Shown: in pieces, positions 51,290 to 59,947 of the stretch
Layout of the letters: every line of letters begins with the position of its first letter
How positions within the stretch are numbered: the stretch's first letter is position 1
Assembly (NCBI RefSeq): GCF_049747295.1
Contig: NZ_JBMHJM010000002.1
Span: 124,001-188,000, forward strand
Direction: 5' to 3'
From: Afipia sp049747295
GTDB lineage: Bacteria; Pseudomonadota; Alphaproteobacteria; Rhizobiales; Xanthobacteraceae
DNA: 64,000 bases
The notes under the pieces: generated by a model
The model's database searches: none
Seen by the model: only the letters and a program-made list of their open reading frames with translations
What the model was told of the DNA's origin: nothing
Program-made: the position numbers and the translations under genes

Positions 51290-53599
51290 TCACCCGAATA
51301 GCGTCGGCTGCTGTCGCCCTGCTCGTTCCTGTGCTTCGACGGCGGCAACGGCGGTCATGTTCAGAATGCCACGTGCGGTGACCGACGGCGTCAGGATATG
51401 CGCGGGCCGTGCTGGACCGATCAGGATCGGCCCCACCGGCAACGCACCAGCCAGAACCTTGATCATCTGGTAGCCGATGTTGGCCGCATCGAGGTTCGGC
51501 ATGATCAGGATGTTGGCCGAGCCCTCCAGGCGCGAATGCGGAAGCACCAACTGACGCGACAATTCGGTCAGCGCCGTATCACCCTGCATTTCGCCGTCAG
51601 CCTCGATTTCCGGGTGGTCCTTCGCGAGCAACTCGGTCGCGCGGCGCATCTTGCGGGCGGATTCCGTATCGTAGCTGCCGAAATCCGAGTGCGAGAGGAA
51701 TGCCACCTTCGGCGTCACCCCGAAGCGCTGGACGTGGACGGCAGCCAGGGCTGCCATCTCCGCCAATTCCTCGGCGGTCGGGTTGGGACGGATCTGCGTG
51801 TCAGCGATGAAATACGCGCCCTTGCTGGTGATCACCAAAGACAGCGCTGAGAAGTCTTCCAGGCCGGGAGATACCCCAATGATCTCGCGAATACGGCGAA
51901 GATGGCTCATGTAGCGCCCATCGACGCCGCAGAGCATGGCGTCTGCCTCGCCGCGGACCACGGCGAGTGCCGCGATCACCGTCGCATTGGTACGAACCAA
52001 GGTCCGCGCGGCATCGGGGGTGATGCCGCTGCGGCCCGCCACATCAATGTAGCTCTGTACATAGGAACGGTAGCGCGGATCGTCTTCGGGATTGATCAGA
52101 TCGAAATCCTGTCCGGGCTTGATCGACAGACCGAAGCGTTGAATCCGCGACGCCACGACCGACGGACGGCCGACCAGAATGGGCCGCGCCACATTTTCCT
52201 CAAGCACGACCTGGACGGCGCGGAGCACGCGCTCATCCTCGCCTTCGGCGTAGATGACGCGGACAGGCTGGGTCTTGGCCTTGGCGAACACCGGCTTCAT
52301 CACCAGGCCGGAGCGGAATGCGAAGCGGTCGAGCTGCTCGGTATAGGCGTCGAAATCGACGATCGGCCGGGTGGCGACGCCGGACTCCATGGCCGCCTTT
52401 GCGACGGCAGGGGCGACGCGCAGGATCAGGCGCGGGTCGAATGGGCTCGGAATGAGCGAACCTGGACCGAAGCCCTGGGTCTCGCCACTGTCATAGCGAA
52501 CCACGACATCCGACGGCGGATCACGCGCCAGCTGCGCCAGCGCGTCGACGGCGGCACGTTTCATGTCCTCATTGATCGCGGTGGCGCCGACATCAAGTGC
52601 CCCCCGGAAAATGAAGGGGAAGCAGAGGACGTTGTTCACCTGATTGGGGAAGTCCGAACGGCCCGTGCAGATCATCGCGTCCGGACGCACCTTGCGCGCC
52701 TCATCGGGCATAATCTCGGGCGTCGGGTTGGCAAGGGCCATCACCAACGGCTTGTCCGCCATCTGCGCGACCATCTCCGGCTTCAGCACGCCGGCCGCCG
52801 AAACACCAAGGAAGATATCCGCGCCGCCGATCACGTCCCCGAGGGTCCGCTTGTCGGTCTTCTGTGCGTAGACCGCCTTCCACTTGTCCATGAGCGTGTT
52901 GCGCCCTTCATAGACAAGCCCGTCGATGTCACAGACCCAGATGTTCTCGCGTTTCGCACCGAGCGAGACCAGCAGATTGAGGCAGGCGATGGCGGCAGCG
53001 CCCGCGCCGGACGCCACGATCTTGACGTCCTCGATGTTCTTCCCGTTGAGGATCAATGCGTTACGGATCGCAGCGCAGACAATGATTGCGGTGCCGTGCT
53101 GATCGTCGTGGAAGACCGGGATCTTCATCCGTGCCTTCAACTGCTCTTCGATCTCGAAGCACTCCGGCCCCTTGATGTCTTCGAGGTTGATGCCCCCGAA
53201 GGTCGGCTCCAGCGCAGCAACGGTGTCGACCACCCGCGCTATGGTATCGGCGGCGATCTCGATGTCGAAGACGTCGATGCCGGCGAATTTCTTGAAGAGA
53301 ACCGCCTTGCCTTCCATCACCGGCTTGGAGGCCAGTGGACCGATGTTGCCGAGGCCGAGGACCGCGGTGCCGTTGCTGACCACTGCCACCAGATTGGCGC
53401 GCGCCGTCAGTGATGCCGCTTCCTGCGGATCGGCGGCGATGGCCTCGCATGCTGCGGCGACACCCGGAGAATACGCCAGCGCGAGGTCGCGCTGGTTGGC
53501 AAGCGGCTTGATCGCTTGGATTTCGAGTTTTCCAGGACGAGGGTTGCGGTGATAGGCCAACGCCGCGAGGCGCAGTTCTTCAGACAACGTTGACGCCAT
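51290..53599 (-). CDS. maeB: NADP-dependent malic enzyme with phosphotransacetylase domain
   Basis: 769 residues. Malic enzyme part (1 to about 430) with YSPGVAAACEAIAADP, the metal site PVFHDDQHGTAII and the Rossmann segment SGAGAAAIACLNLLVSLGA; phosphotransacetylase-like part (about 440-769). It turns malate into pyruvate, CO2 and NADPH. The PTA-like half is usually regulatory (acetyl-CoA control). GAGGA precedes the ATG. Confidence 0.95.
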   Translation of the reverse strand: MASTLSEELRLAALAYHRNPRPGKLEIQAIKPLANQRDLALAYSPGVAAACEAIAADPQEAASLTARANLVAVVSNGTAVLGLGNIGPLASKPVMEGKAVLFKKFAGIDVFDIEIAADTIARVVDTVAALEPTFGGINLEDIKGPECFEIEEQLKARMKIPVFHDDQHGTAIIVCAAIRNALILNGKNIEDVKIVASGAGAAAIACLNLLVSLGAKRENIWVCDIDGLVYEGRNTLMDKWKAVYAQKTDKRTLGDVIGGADIFLGVSAAGVLKPEMVAQMADKPLVMALANPTPEIMPDEARKVRPDAMICTGRSDFPNQVNNVLCFPFIFRGALDVGATAINEDMKRAAVDALAQLARDPPSDVVVRYDSGETQGFGPGSLIPSPFDPRLILRVAPAVAKAAMESGVATRPIVDFDAYTEQLDRFAFRSGLVMKPVFAKAKTQPVRVIYAEGEDERVLRAVQVVLEENVARPILVGRPSVVASRIQRFGLSIKPGQDFDLINPEDDPRYRSYVQSYIDVAGRSGITPDAARTLVRTNATVIAALAVVRGEADAMLCGVDGRYMSHLRRIREIIGVSPGLEDFSALSLVITSKGAYFIADTQIRPNPTAEELAEMAALAAVHVQRFGVTPKVAFLSHSDFGSYDTESARKMRRATELLAKDHPEIEADGEMQGDTALTELSRQLVLPHSRLEGSANILIMPNLDAANIGYQMIKVLAGALPVGPILIGPARPAHILTPSVTARGILNMTAVAAVEAQERAGRQQPTLFG

Positions 53600-53655
53600 A
53601 CCTTAAGTCCTCAGCACGTCTACTCGAAATTGATATCGATGATTGTTCTTACAAA

Positions 53656-55428
53656 TCAGTTTTGCGGCAGATTGAGCCTGATGTGAAGCTCCCGCAGTTG
53701 CTTAAGTGCCACTTCCGAAGGAGCCCCCATCAGCAAATCTTCCGCGCGCTGATTCATTGGGAACAGCGAAATTTCGCGCAGGTTGTTCGTGCCGCAGAGC
53801 AACATGACAATGCGGTCCACACCCGCGGCCATACCGCCATGCGGCGGCGCACCGTATTGGAAGGCCCGATACATGCCGCCGAAACGCTCGATGACGGTCT
53901 CCTCGCCATAACCTGCGATCTCGAACGCCTTCACCATCGCCTGTGGACGATGGTTGCGGATACCGCCTGAGGCGATCTCATAACCGTTGCAGGCGATGTC
54001 GTACTGAAACGCCTTGATGGTCAGCGGGTCCTGGGTCTGGAGCGCTTCCAGACCGCCCTGCGGCATCGAGAACGGATTGTGCGAGAAGTCGACCTTCTTC
54101 TCATCCTCGTTGTATTCGTACATCGGGAAATCAACGATCCACGCGAGTTCGAACCGATCCTTGTCGATCAGGTTCAGCTCTTCGCCGACCTTGGTTCGCG
54201 CGAGACCGGCGAACTTCCAGAACTTCGACGGATCGCCCGCTACGAAAAACGCAGCGTCACCTTCCTTGAGGCCCAACTGCTCGCGGATCGCCGCCGTTCG
54301 CTCTGGGCCAATATTGTTGGCCAGCGGACCAGCACCCTCACCGCCTTCGCGCCACATGATGTAGCCGAGGCCGGGCTGGCCCTCGCCCTGTGCCCATGAA
54401 TTCATGCGATCGCAAAACGCGCGCGAACCACCGCCGGGACCTGGGATTGCCCAGACCTGATTGATCGGGTCTTCGAGCATGCGGGCGAACACCTTGAAGC
54501 CCGAGCCGCGGAAGTGCTCGGAGACGTCCTGCATCACCAGCGGATTGCGTAGGTCCGGCTTGTCGGTGCCGTATTTGCGCAGCGCCTCCGCGAACGGAAT
54601 GCGCGGCCAGTTCTTGGTCACCGGCTTGCCCTTGGCGAAGTCCTCGAACACACCGGTGATGACGGGCTCCATCGCAGCAAAAACATCCTCTTGCGTGACG
54701 AAGCTCATCTCGAGATCGAGTTGGTAAAACTCGCCGGGCAAGCGATCGGCACGAGGGTCCTCATCGCGGAAGCACGGCGCAATCTGGAAGTAACGATCGA
54801 AGCCCGACATCATCAACAGTTGCTTGTACTGCTGCGGCGCCTGCGGCAGCGCATAGAACTTGCCTGGATGAATACGGCTCGGCACGAGGAAGTCCCGCGC
54901 GCCCTCCGGCGATGACGCCGTCAAGATCGGCGTCTGGAATTCAAAGAAGCCGGATTCCTTCATGCGCTTGCGCATGGAGTCGACGATCGCGCCGCGCGTC
55001 ATGATGTTCTGGTGAAGCCGCTCGCGACGAAGGTCGAGGAAACGATACTTAAGCCTTATCTCTTCAGGATATTCCTGGTCACCGAACACCGGCATCGGCA
55101 ATTCGCCGGCTTCGCCAAGCACCTCGATCTCATTGATGAAGAGCTCAACCGTGCCGGTCGGCAATTCGGGATTGTCGGTGCCTTCGGGACGCCGACGCAC
55201 CTTGCCGTCGAAACGCACCACCCACTCCGAGCGCAGGGTTTCGGCCAATTTGAACGCCGAAGAATCCGGATCGATCACACATTGCGTCAGGCCATAGTGG
55301 TCGCGCAGATCGATAAACAGAACGCCACCATGGTCGCGGATGCGGTGACACCAGCCTGACAGCCGAGCCTCCTGGCCGATGTTGGCTTCGCGGAGAGCGC
55401 CGCAAGTGTGGGAACGATAGCGATGCAT
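53656..55428 (-). CDS. aspS: Aspartyl-tRNA synthetase
   Basis: 590 residues, full length bacterial AspRS: anticodon-binding OB fold (about 1-105), class II catalytic core with GARDFLVPSRIHPGKFYALP and FRDEDPRADRLPGEFYQLD, the GAD insertion, and motif 3 near GVDRIVMLL. It charges tRNA-Asp, in alphaproteobacteria probably tRNA-Asn as well. AGGA lies six bases before the ATG. Confidence 0.97.
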   Translation of the reverse strand: MHRYRSHTCGALREANIGQEARLSGWCHRIRDHGGVLFIDLRDHYGLTQCVIDPDSSAFKLAETLRSEWVVRFDGKVRRRPEGTDNPELPTGTVELFINEIEVLGEAGELPMPVFGDQEYPEEIRLKYRFLDLRRERLHQNIMTRGAIVDSMRKRMKESGFFEFQTPILTASSPEGARDFLVPSRIHPGKFYALPQAPQQYKQLLMMSGFDRYFQIAPCFRDEDPRADRLPGEFYQLDLEMSFVTQEDVFAAMEPVITGVFEDFAKGKPVTKNWPRIPFAEALRKYGTDKPDLRNPLVMQDVSEHFRGSGFKVFARMLEDPINQVWAIPGPGGGSRAFCDRMNSWAQGEGQPGLGYIMWREGGEGAGPLANNIGPERTAAIREQLGLKEGDAAFFVAGDPSKFWKFAGLARTKVGEELNLIDKDRFELAWIVDFPMYEYNEDEKKVDFSHNPFSMPQGGLEALQTQDPLTIKAFQYDIACNGYEIASGGIRNHRPQAMVKAFEIAGYGEETVIERFGGMYRAFQYGAPPHGGMAAGVDRIVMLLCGTNNLREISLFPMNQRAEDLLMGAPSEVALKQLRELHIRLNLPQN

Positions 55429-55576
55429 GAAAATCCTGGAAAAGGCTCAGAGGGCAGAATCGGGAATATGCGCTCACGGGGGCGCGCGCAGGGTTTACCC
55501 GAGCGGGCGGAACGCGGCAACCGAATGTGGCCGATGATGCGCTGCAACCGTGCGGAAAGTTTAAGGAAAACAACCC

Positions 55577-55757
55577 GTGTGGTGTTCGGAAGTTCGCTTC
55601 ACTTTCGCTGCGCGCCCCTTCGAGCGAGCCGCGCACCCTTCAAGCGAAGGTCGGAACATAAATCTCCCTAGAATCATAGATTTGCTGAGGTTCTTTCAGA
55701 TTCGACGCTCGCTGCGGAGCGCGCTTCATGACGAGGCGAACTTCGGATCCGGAACTC
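55577..55757. repeat. Dispersed double-hairpin repeat, copy 1 (degenerate)
   Basis: In the 372-base gap 55429-55800. It shares GTGTGGTGTTCGGAAGTTCGC, the core CTAGAATCATAGATTTGCT and GAGGCGAACTTCGGATCCGG with the copy at 57098. Its internal arms have diverged, so hairpins are weaker. No gene is seen in this gap. Confidence 0.7.
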
Positions 55758-55800
55758 AAGCCCCGAGCAGCCTTTTTGATCAATTGTCAGGCCGAAGCTG

Positions 55801-56646
55801 TCACCTCACGCCCTGCTGGATCAGCAGCGTCGGGACACCAAAGGTTCCCGTCTTAACGGTGGCAACCCGGCTACCAGGCTTGCGGCCATCCCGGATCTCG
55901 GAAACCTCCAATCCTGCCCTTCGCAACCGCTCCCGCGCGGCGGCAATGTCCATGGTCCGCCAGGACAGGCCCCAGATCTTGTCGGGGCCCTGGCCGACGC
56001 CGTCTTTCAAACGATGGATAATTTCAACGATGAGGTCGTCGCCGCAGCGAAAGAACAGAAACCGCGTATCCAGGTTGGGAACAGTCCGGTCGAGGGCCAT
56101 GTCGAGGCCGAGCCGGGCTCCATACAGCGCAGCCGCGCGGTCAGGGCTTGGGGTGCTGAGAACCAGGCTGTCGAGGGCTTCAACCGCATCGGAAGCCGGA
56201 TCAGCCGGCCGGCCCAACGGTTCGGAACGCTGGAGAAAGAACATCCGGACCCCATGGGTCAAGTCGTCGGATGCCCGCATGCGCTGCCATGACATCGAAG
56301 CCCCGGTTGTTGAATCCTGGCTCTGTCCCTCGGTGATAGCGTCGGGCGCGAGGCTAAGGCGCGTCAGGCGGCGATGCGCCTTCGTGACATCGGCAACTGC
56401 GAAAGCGAGGCTGGCCAGCCCCTCACCCTGCTTATCAAGTGCGGCCTGAACCCGTTCTCCGGCGGCGCCCTCGCCGGACGGCGCCATCAATTCCAACGAC
56501 ATGTTCGCCAGAGTGAACAACGCGGTTGCCGCGCCGTGGCTCTGTGTTCGCCATGACGGTGCGCAGCCAAGCAGCGTTTGATAGGCATCAACGCCAGCGT
56601 CGATGTCACGAACAAGCAATACGACGTGGTCAAGTCCGGTAATCAT
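55801..56646 (-). CDS. VOC (glyoxalase/dioxygenase-fold) protein, two modules
   Basis: 281 residues with two VOC modules: module 1 begins MITGLDHVVLLVRDIDAGVD, module 2 around LDSLVLSTPSPDRAAALYGA with late RFLFFRCGDDLIVEIIHRLK. Metal-dependent isomerase, dioxygenase or binding protein; substrate unknown. ATG 56646 is chosen at the start of module 1. It is enclosed by the two repeat copies. Confidence 0.8.
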   Translation of the reverse strand: MITGLDHVVLLVRDIDAGVDAYQTLLGCAPSWRTQSHGAATALFTLANMSLELMAPSGEGAAGERVQAALDKQGEGLASLAFAVADVTKAHRRLTRLSLAPDAITEGQSQDSTTGASMSWQRMRASDDLTHGVRMFFLQRSEPLGRPADPASDAVEALDSLVLSTPSPDRAAALYGARLGLDMALDRTVPNLDTRFLFFRCGDDLIVEIIHRLKDGVGQGPDKIWGLSWRTMDIAAARERLRRAGLEVSEIRDGRKPGSRVATVKTGTFGVPTLLIQQGVR

Positions 56647-56736
56647 GCGTGCAAGGTCCCCAATGGCCTTGCAGCTAATCATGACAACCGCCTTGACGCA
56701 GCCCTTCTGACGGACTGCATGGCTGCGGTGCGGTCG

Positions 56737-56985
56737 TCAGTCGTCCAGCCGGCACCGCTTGCGGACCGTCGCGCTATGGTCATTGCGCTTTGGGTAATTG
56801 ACGCAGGATTCCGTAAAAGCGACATCGCGATAGAGACGCGGCTTAACATCGACATGAAGCGTTGTGTTGACCTGAAGATGAGGGCGAACGTGGATATTCA
56901 GGGTGTTCGCTCCAGCCTTAGCCGGTGCCAAAATCGCGGCTAATAAGCCGGCTGCGCCGGCCATCGAAAAAACGCTCCGGACCAC
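56737..56985 (-). CDS. Small secreted protein, GTG start
   Basis: 82 residues: signal peptide (SVFSMAGAAGLLAAILAPAK, AGA), then TLNIHVRPHLQVNTTLHVDV with an alternating polar pattern and a basic, Cys-containing tail. GAGGAG lies six bases before GTG 56985, deciding the start. Function unknown. Upstream of it lies repeat copy 2. Confidence 0.62.
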   Translation of the reverse strand: MVRSVFSMAGAAGLLAAILAPAKAGANTLNIHVRPHLQVNTTLHVDVKPRLYRDVAFTESCVNYPKRNDHSATVRKRCRLDD

Positions 56986-57097
56986 TACAGTCTCCTCGAC
57001 GTGTGCATTGCGACAACTGCCGATTTGGTCGCGCACGCCGTGGAACAAGTTCACGACGGCCCGTGGCCGCCCGGGCCATGTCCTGACGGCCTGTCCG

Positions 57098-57260
57098 CTA
57101 GTGTGGTGGTTCAGAAGTTCGCTTCATTTTCTCTGCGAGTCCTTCTAGCGAACTTCTGAACCTAAACCACACTAGAATCATAGATTTGCTAGTGTCCTTT
57201 CGAATCCGAAGTTCGCTAGGAGGTGGCTGCAGTATGAGGCGAACTTCGGATTCGGGACAC
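57098..57260. repeat. Dispersed double-hairpin repeat, copy 2 (intact)
   Basis: Two adjacent hairpins. The first pairs CTAGTGTGGTGGTTCAGAAG... (57098-57123) with its near complement at 57147-57175. The second pairs GTGTCCTTTCGAATCCGAAG... (57189-57217) with GGCGAACTTCGGATTCGGGA... (57238-57260). Both open with CTAGTGT. No transposase is present; it looks like a REP/BIME- or MITE-type element. The 325-base gap 56986-57310 holds nothing else. Confidence 0.8.
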
Positions 57261-57310
57261 TTGCCGATTTTCGCATGGATAATTTCGCTCAAAGCGGTAA
57301 TAAGCCCCGC

Positions 57311-58459
57311 ATGGAAATTATCTCAACAACAGGCGAACTCACCGCCGTCTGCCACCGCCTCGCCCAGCACCCCGTCATCACCGTCGACACCGAGTTTTTG
57401 CGCGAGACGACCTATTATCCGCTGCTTTGCGTCGTGCAGATGGCGAGCGCGGAGGAAGCTGTCGTGATCGATGCCTTGGCCGAAGGCATCGACCTGACCC
57501 CATTCTTCGAACTGATGGGCAATGAGAAGGTACTCAAGGTCTTCCACGCGGCACGGCAGGACATCGAAATCATCTGGCATCGCGCGAACATTGTCCCGCA
57601 TCCTGTGTTCGACACGCAGGTTGCCGCCATGGTGTTGGGATATGGAGATTCGATCGCCTATGACCAGCTTGTGGAGCGGGTCACAGGCCACCGCCCCGAC
57701 AAGACACATCGCTTCACCGACTGGTCGCAGCGCCCGCTGACCCAGGAGCAGATCCTGTACGCTGTCGCCGATGTGACTCACTTGCGCGATGTCTTCGCGG
57801 CACTCGATGCAGACCTGAAAAAACGCGGCCGCAGCGAATGGGTGAGCGAGGAGATGGACATCCTGACCTCGCCGAAGACGTACGACGTCCATCCTGAGCG
57901 TGCCTGGGAGCGCCTGAAAACCCGCGTCCGCAAGCCGAAAGAACTCGCGGTTTTGATGGAAGTCGCGGCGTGGCGCGAGCAGGAAGCCCAGACCCGCGAT
58001 GTCCCTCGCAGCCGGGTCCTGAAAGATGACGCCATCGGCGATATCGCAACCCACGCGCCCACCACCCTCGAACGCCTCGCCAATCTCCGGTCCCTGCCGA
58101 AGGGTTTCGACAAGTCGAAATGGGGACAGGACATCATTGCCGCCGTGAAACGCGGACTGGCGCGCGATCTCACGACCTTGCCCAAGCTCGACAAGCCGCG
58201 TGGCAACGCCAACGGCTCTGCGACCGTGGAGCTCCTTAAGGTGCTGCTGCGCATGACCTCCGAGCGGCATGCCGTGGCCAGTAAGGTGATCGCGACCGTG
58301 GACGATCTCGAGCAAATTGCAGCCGATGACAATGCCGATGTTGGCGCCTTACACGGCTGGCGCCGGGAATTGTTCGGTGAAGCGGCGCTGGCGCTCAAGA
58401 AAGGCCACCTGGCGCTTGCCATCGACAAGGGGCGCGTGGTGCGCGTCGATCGCGCTTAA
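57311..58459 (+). CDS. rnd: Ribonuclease D
   Basis: 382 residues: DEDD exonuclease domain (ITVDTEFLRETTYYPLLCVV with the Asp-Glu pair; HAARQDIEIIWH; YAVADVTHLRDVF) followed by HRDC domains (from WERLKTRVRKPKELAVL). It trims the 3' ends of tRNA precursors. The start ATG 57311 lies 50 bases downstream of the repeat at 57098-57260, so its promoter may be partly inside the repeat. Confidence 0.95.
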   Translation: MEIISTTGELTAVCHRLAQHPVITVDTEFLRETTYYPLLCVVQMASAEEAVVIDALAEGIDLTPFFELMGNEKVLKVFHAARQDIEIIWHRANIVPHPVFDTQVAAMVLGYGDSIAYDQLVERVTGHRPDKTHRFTDWSQRPLTQEQILYAVADVTHLRDVFAALDADLKKRGRSEWVSEEMDILTSPKTYDVHPERAWERLKTRVRKPKELAVLMEVAAWREQEAQTRDVPRSRVLKDDAIGDIATHAPTTLERLANLRSLPKGFDKSKWGQDIIAAVKRGLARDLTTLPKLDKPRGNANGSATVELLKVLLRMTSERHAVASKVIATVDDLEQIAADDNADVGALHGWRRELFGEAALALKKGHLALAIDKGRVVRVDRA

Positions 58460-58468
58460 GGTTTAGCG

Positions 58469-59122
58469 TCAGCGCGTCTTCCGGAATGTGAGATTGATGC
58501 GCTGGCGCCCGAGCAACGGGTGCTCGCCGTCCGCCAACGGCAGCACGCCGTGAAACGCAAGCCGCGACGGGCCGCCCCACACCACCACATCCCCGTGCCT
58601 CAACCGATGACGCTCGGGCCGATCGCTTCGCTTGAATCCGCCGAACTGAAATGTCGCGGGCAATCCAAGTGAAACGGAGACGATGGGTGCATCCAGATCG
58701 AGCTCATCCTTGTCCTGATGCAGCGACAGCTTCGCACCCGGCTCGTACCGATTGATCAGGCAAGCATCCGGGCGAAAATCCATGAATCCGGTCTTTGCCG
58801 AAGCGTCTCGCGCCAACGCCACGAACACATCCGGCATCGTCGGCCATGGCCTGCCACTGTCCGGATCGATGGCATCATAGCGATAGCCCCGATGATCGCT
58901 GACCCAGCCGACATTTCCGCAATTGGTCATGGCAACCGACATCCGGTGACCACCCGGCGTGATCAGATGGCGGAACGGCGCGCGTTCAGCAATCGCGTGC
59001 ACCTCCGTGATCAACGCACTCTCTCGCGACCGTGCGAAGCCGCCCAGCAGCATCGCCCCCGGCGCGAGTGTCACATCGTGTCCGATGTCATCGATGTCTA
59101 TGTCGTCGAACAGATCGCGCAT
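58469..59122 (-). CDS. alkB: AlkB alkylation-repair dioxygenase
   Basis: 217 residues. Fe ligands H135, D137 (SLHQDKDE) and H191 (LAFHGVLPLADGE), and the 2-oxoglutarate motif RxNxTxR at R208-R214 are all present. It demethylates 1-methyladenine and 3-methylcytosine in DNA or RNA. Its ATG overlaps the stop codon of the preceding 2OG-oxygenase gene (TAATG), so the two are translationally coupled. It converges with rnd (nine-base gap). Confidence 0.93.
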   Translation of the reverse strand: MRDLFDDIDIDDIGHDVTLAPGAMLLGGFARSRESALITEVHAIAERAPFRHLITPGGHRMSVAMTNCGNVGWVSDHRGYRYDAIDPDSGRPWPTMPDVFVALARDASAKTGFMDFRPDACLINRYEPGAKLSLHQDKDELDLDAPIVSVSLGLPATFQFGGFKRSDRPERHRLRHGDVVVWGGPSRLAFHGVLPLADGEHPLLGRQRINLTFRKTR

Positions 59123-59868
59123 TATTTGGCGTCGTGAAAGATGATGCCCACTGTGTGGCGCTGGCCAGATCGTATCTGGCTCACGCCATGTCGAAGGTTG
59201 ACACGATACGACCCCCGCGTCCGCTGCACGGGCCTGTTGTGCACAGCGAACACCACGGCATCACCTTGGCGCAAAGGCACTACTGCCGCACGCGATTGCA
59301 TGCGTGGCCGCTGTTCCGTCAGCACGAACTCGCCGCCGGCGAAATCCCGTTCGGGTTCGGACAACAAAATCGCCACCTGCAACGGAAACACGTGCTCGCC
59401 ATAGAGATCCTGGTGAAGGCAGTTGTAATCACCGGCGACGTACTGCAGCAGCAGCGGGGTCGGTCGCGTCTGCCCTGCCTTGTGGCAGCGCTTGATGAAG
59501 TCGGCATGCATGGAAGGATAGCGCACATCGATTCCCATCGACTCGTTCCAGCGGTTGGCAATGGGGGCCAATCGTGGATACAGCGCAGTGCGCAGGCTCG
59601 CGATGATATCCGGCAGCGGATAGGAAAAGTACTTGTACTCGCCGCGTCCGAAGCCATGCCGCGCCATGATGATGTGACTGCGGAAGGCATCGTCCGCGAT
59701 GTAGAGGCTGGCAATCGAGCCGCATTCGTCGGGCGACAGCAGATTGCTGAGCACAGCCCAGCCGTTGTCATCGAGATGCTTCGCGATCGCGGGCCATTCG
59801 ACCGCGTCAACGCGGGGCGCAATGTCACCCGCGCTGACGGTGAAAGGCTGTTTGAGTGCTGCGGTCAT
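59122..59868 (-). CDS. 2OG-Fe(II) oxygenase coupled to alkB
   Basis: 248 residues of the prolyl-hydroxylase-like 2OG-Fe(II) fold. Metal ligands: H152 and D154 (NCLHQDLYGE) and probably H227 (VNLRHGV); arginines that could bind 2-oxoglutarate follow. The head WPAIAKHLDDNGWAVLSNLL is typical of the family found near alkB in alphaproteobacteria. Substrate unknown. Co-translated with alkB, it may take part in alkylation repair or in modifying a protein linked to it. Confidence 0.82.
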   Translation of the reverse strand: MTAALKQPFTVSAGDIAPRVDAVEWPAIAKHLDDNGWAVLSNLLSPDECGSIASLYIADDAFRSHIIMARHGFGRGEYKYFSYPLPDIIASLRTALYPRLAPIANRWNESMGIDVRYPSMHADFIKRCHKAGQTRPTPLLLQYVAGDYNCLHQDLYGEHVFPLQVAILLSEPERDFAGGEFVLTEQRPRMQSRAAVVPLRQGDAVVFAVHNRPVQRTRGSYRVNLRHGVSQIRSGQRHTVGIIFHDAK

Positions 59869-59947
59869 GTGCAGGCTCCAGAGTCAGAAAGAGTCTGGCT
59901 AACGCCCGATGAGGTCCTGATCCACCCGATTTCCGGGGGCAAAAAGC

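Noticed and set aside
51902..53413. 503-codon open frame opposite maeB
   Set aside because: Antisense shadow; the residues are low-information and the sense strand encodes complete malic enzyme.
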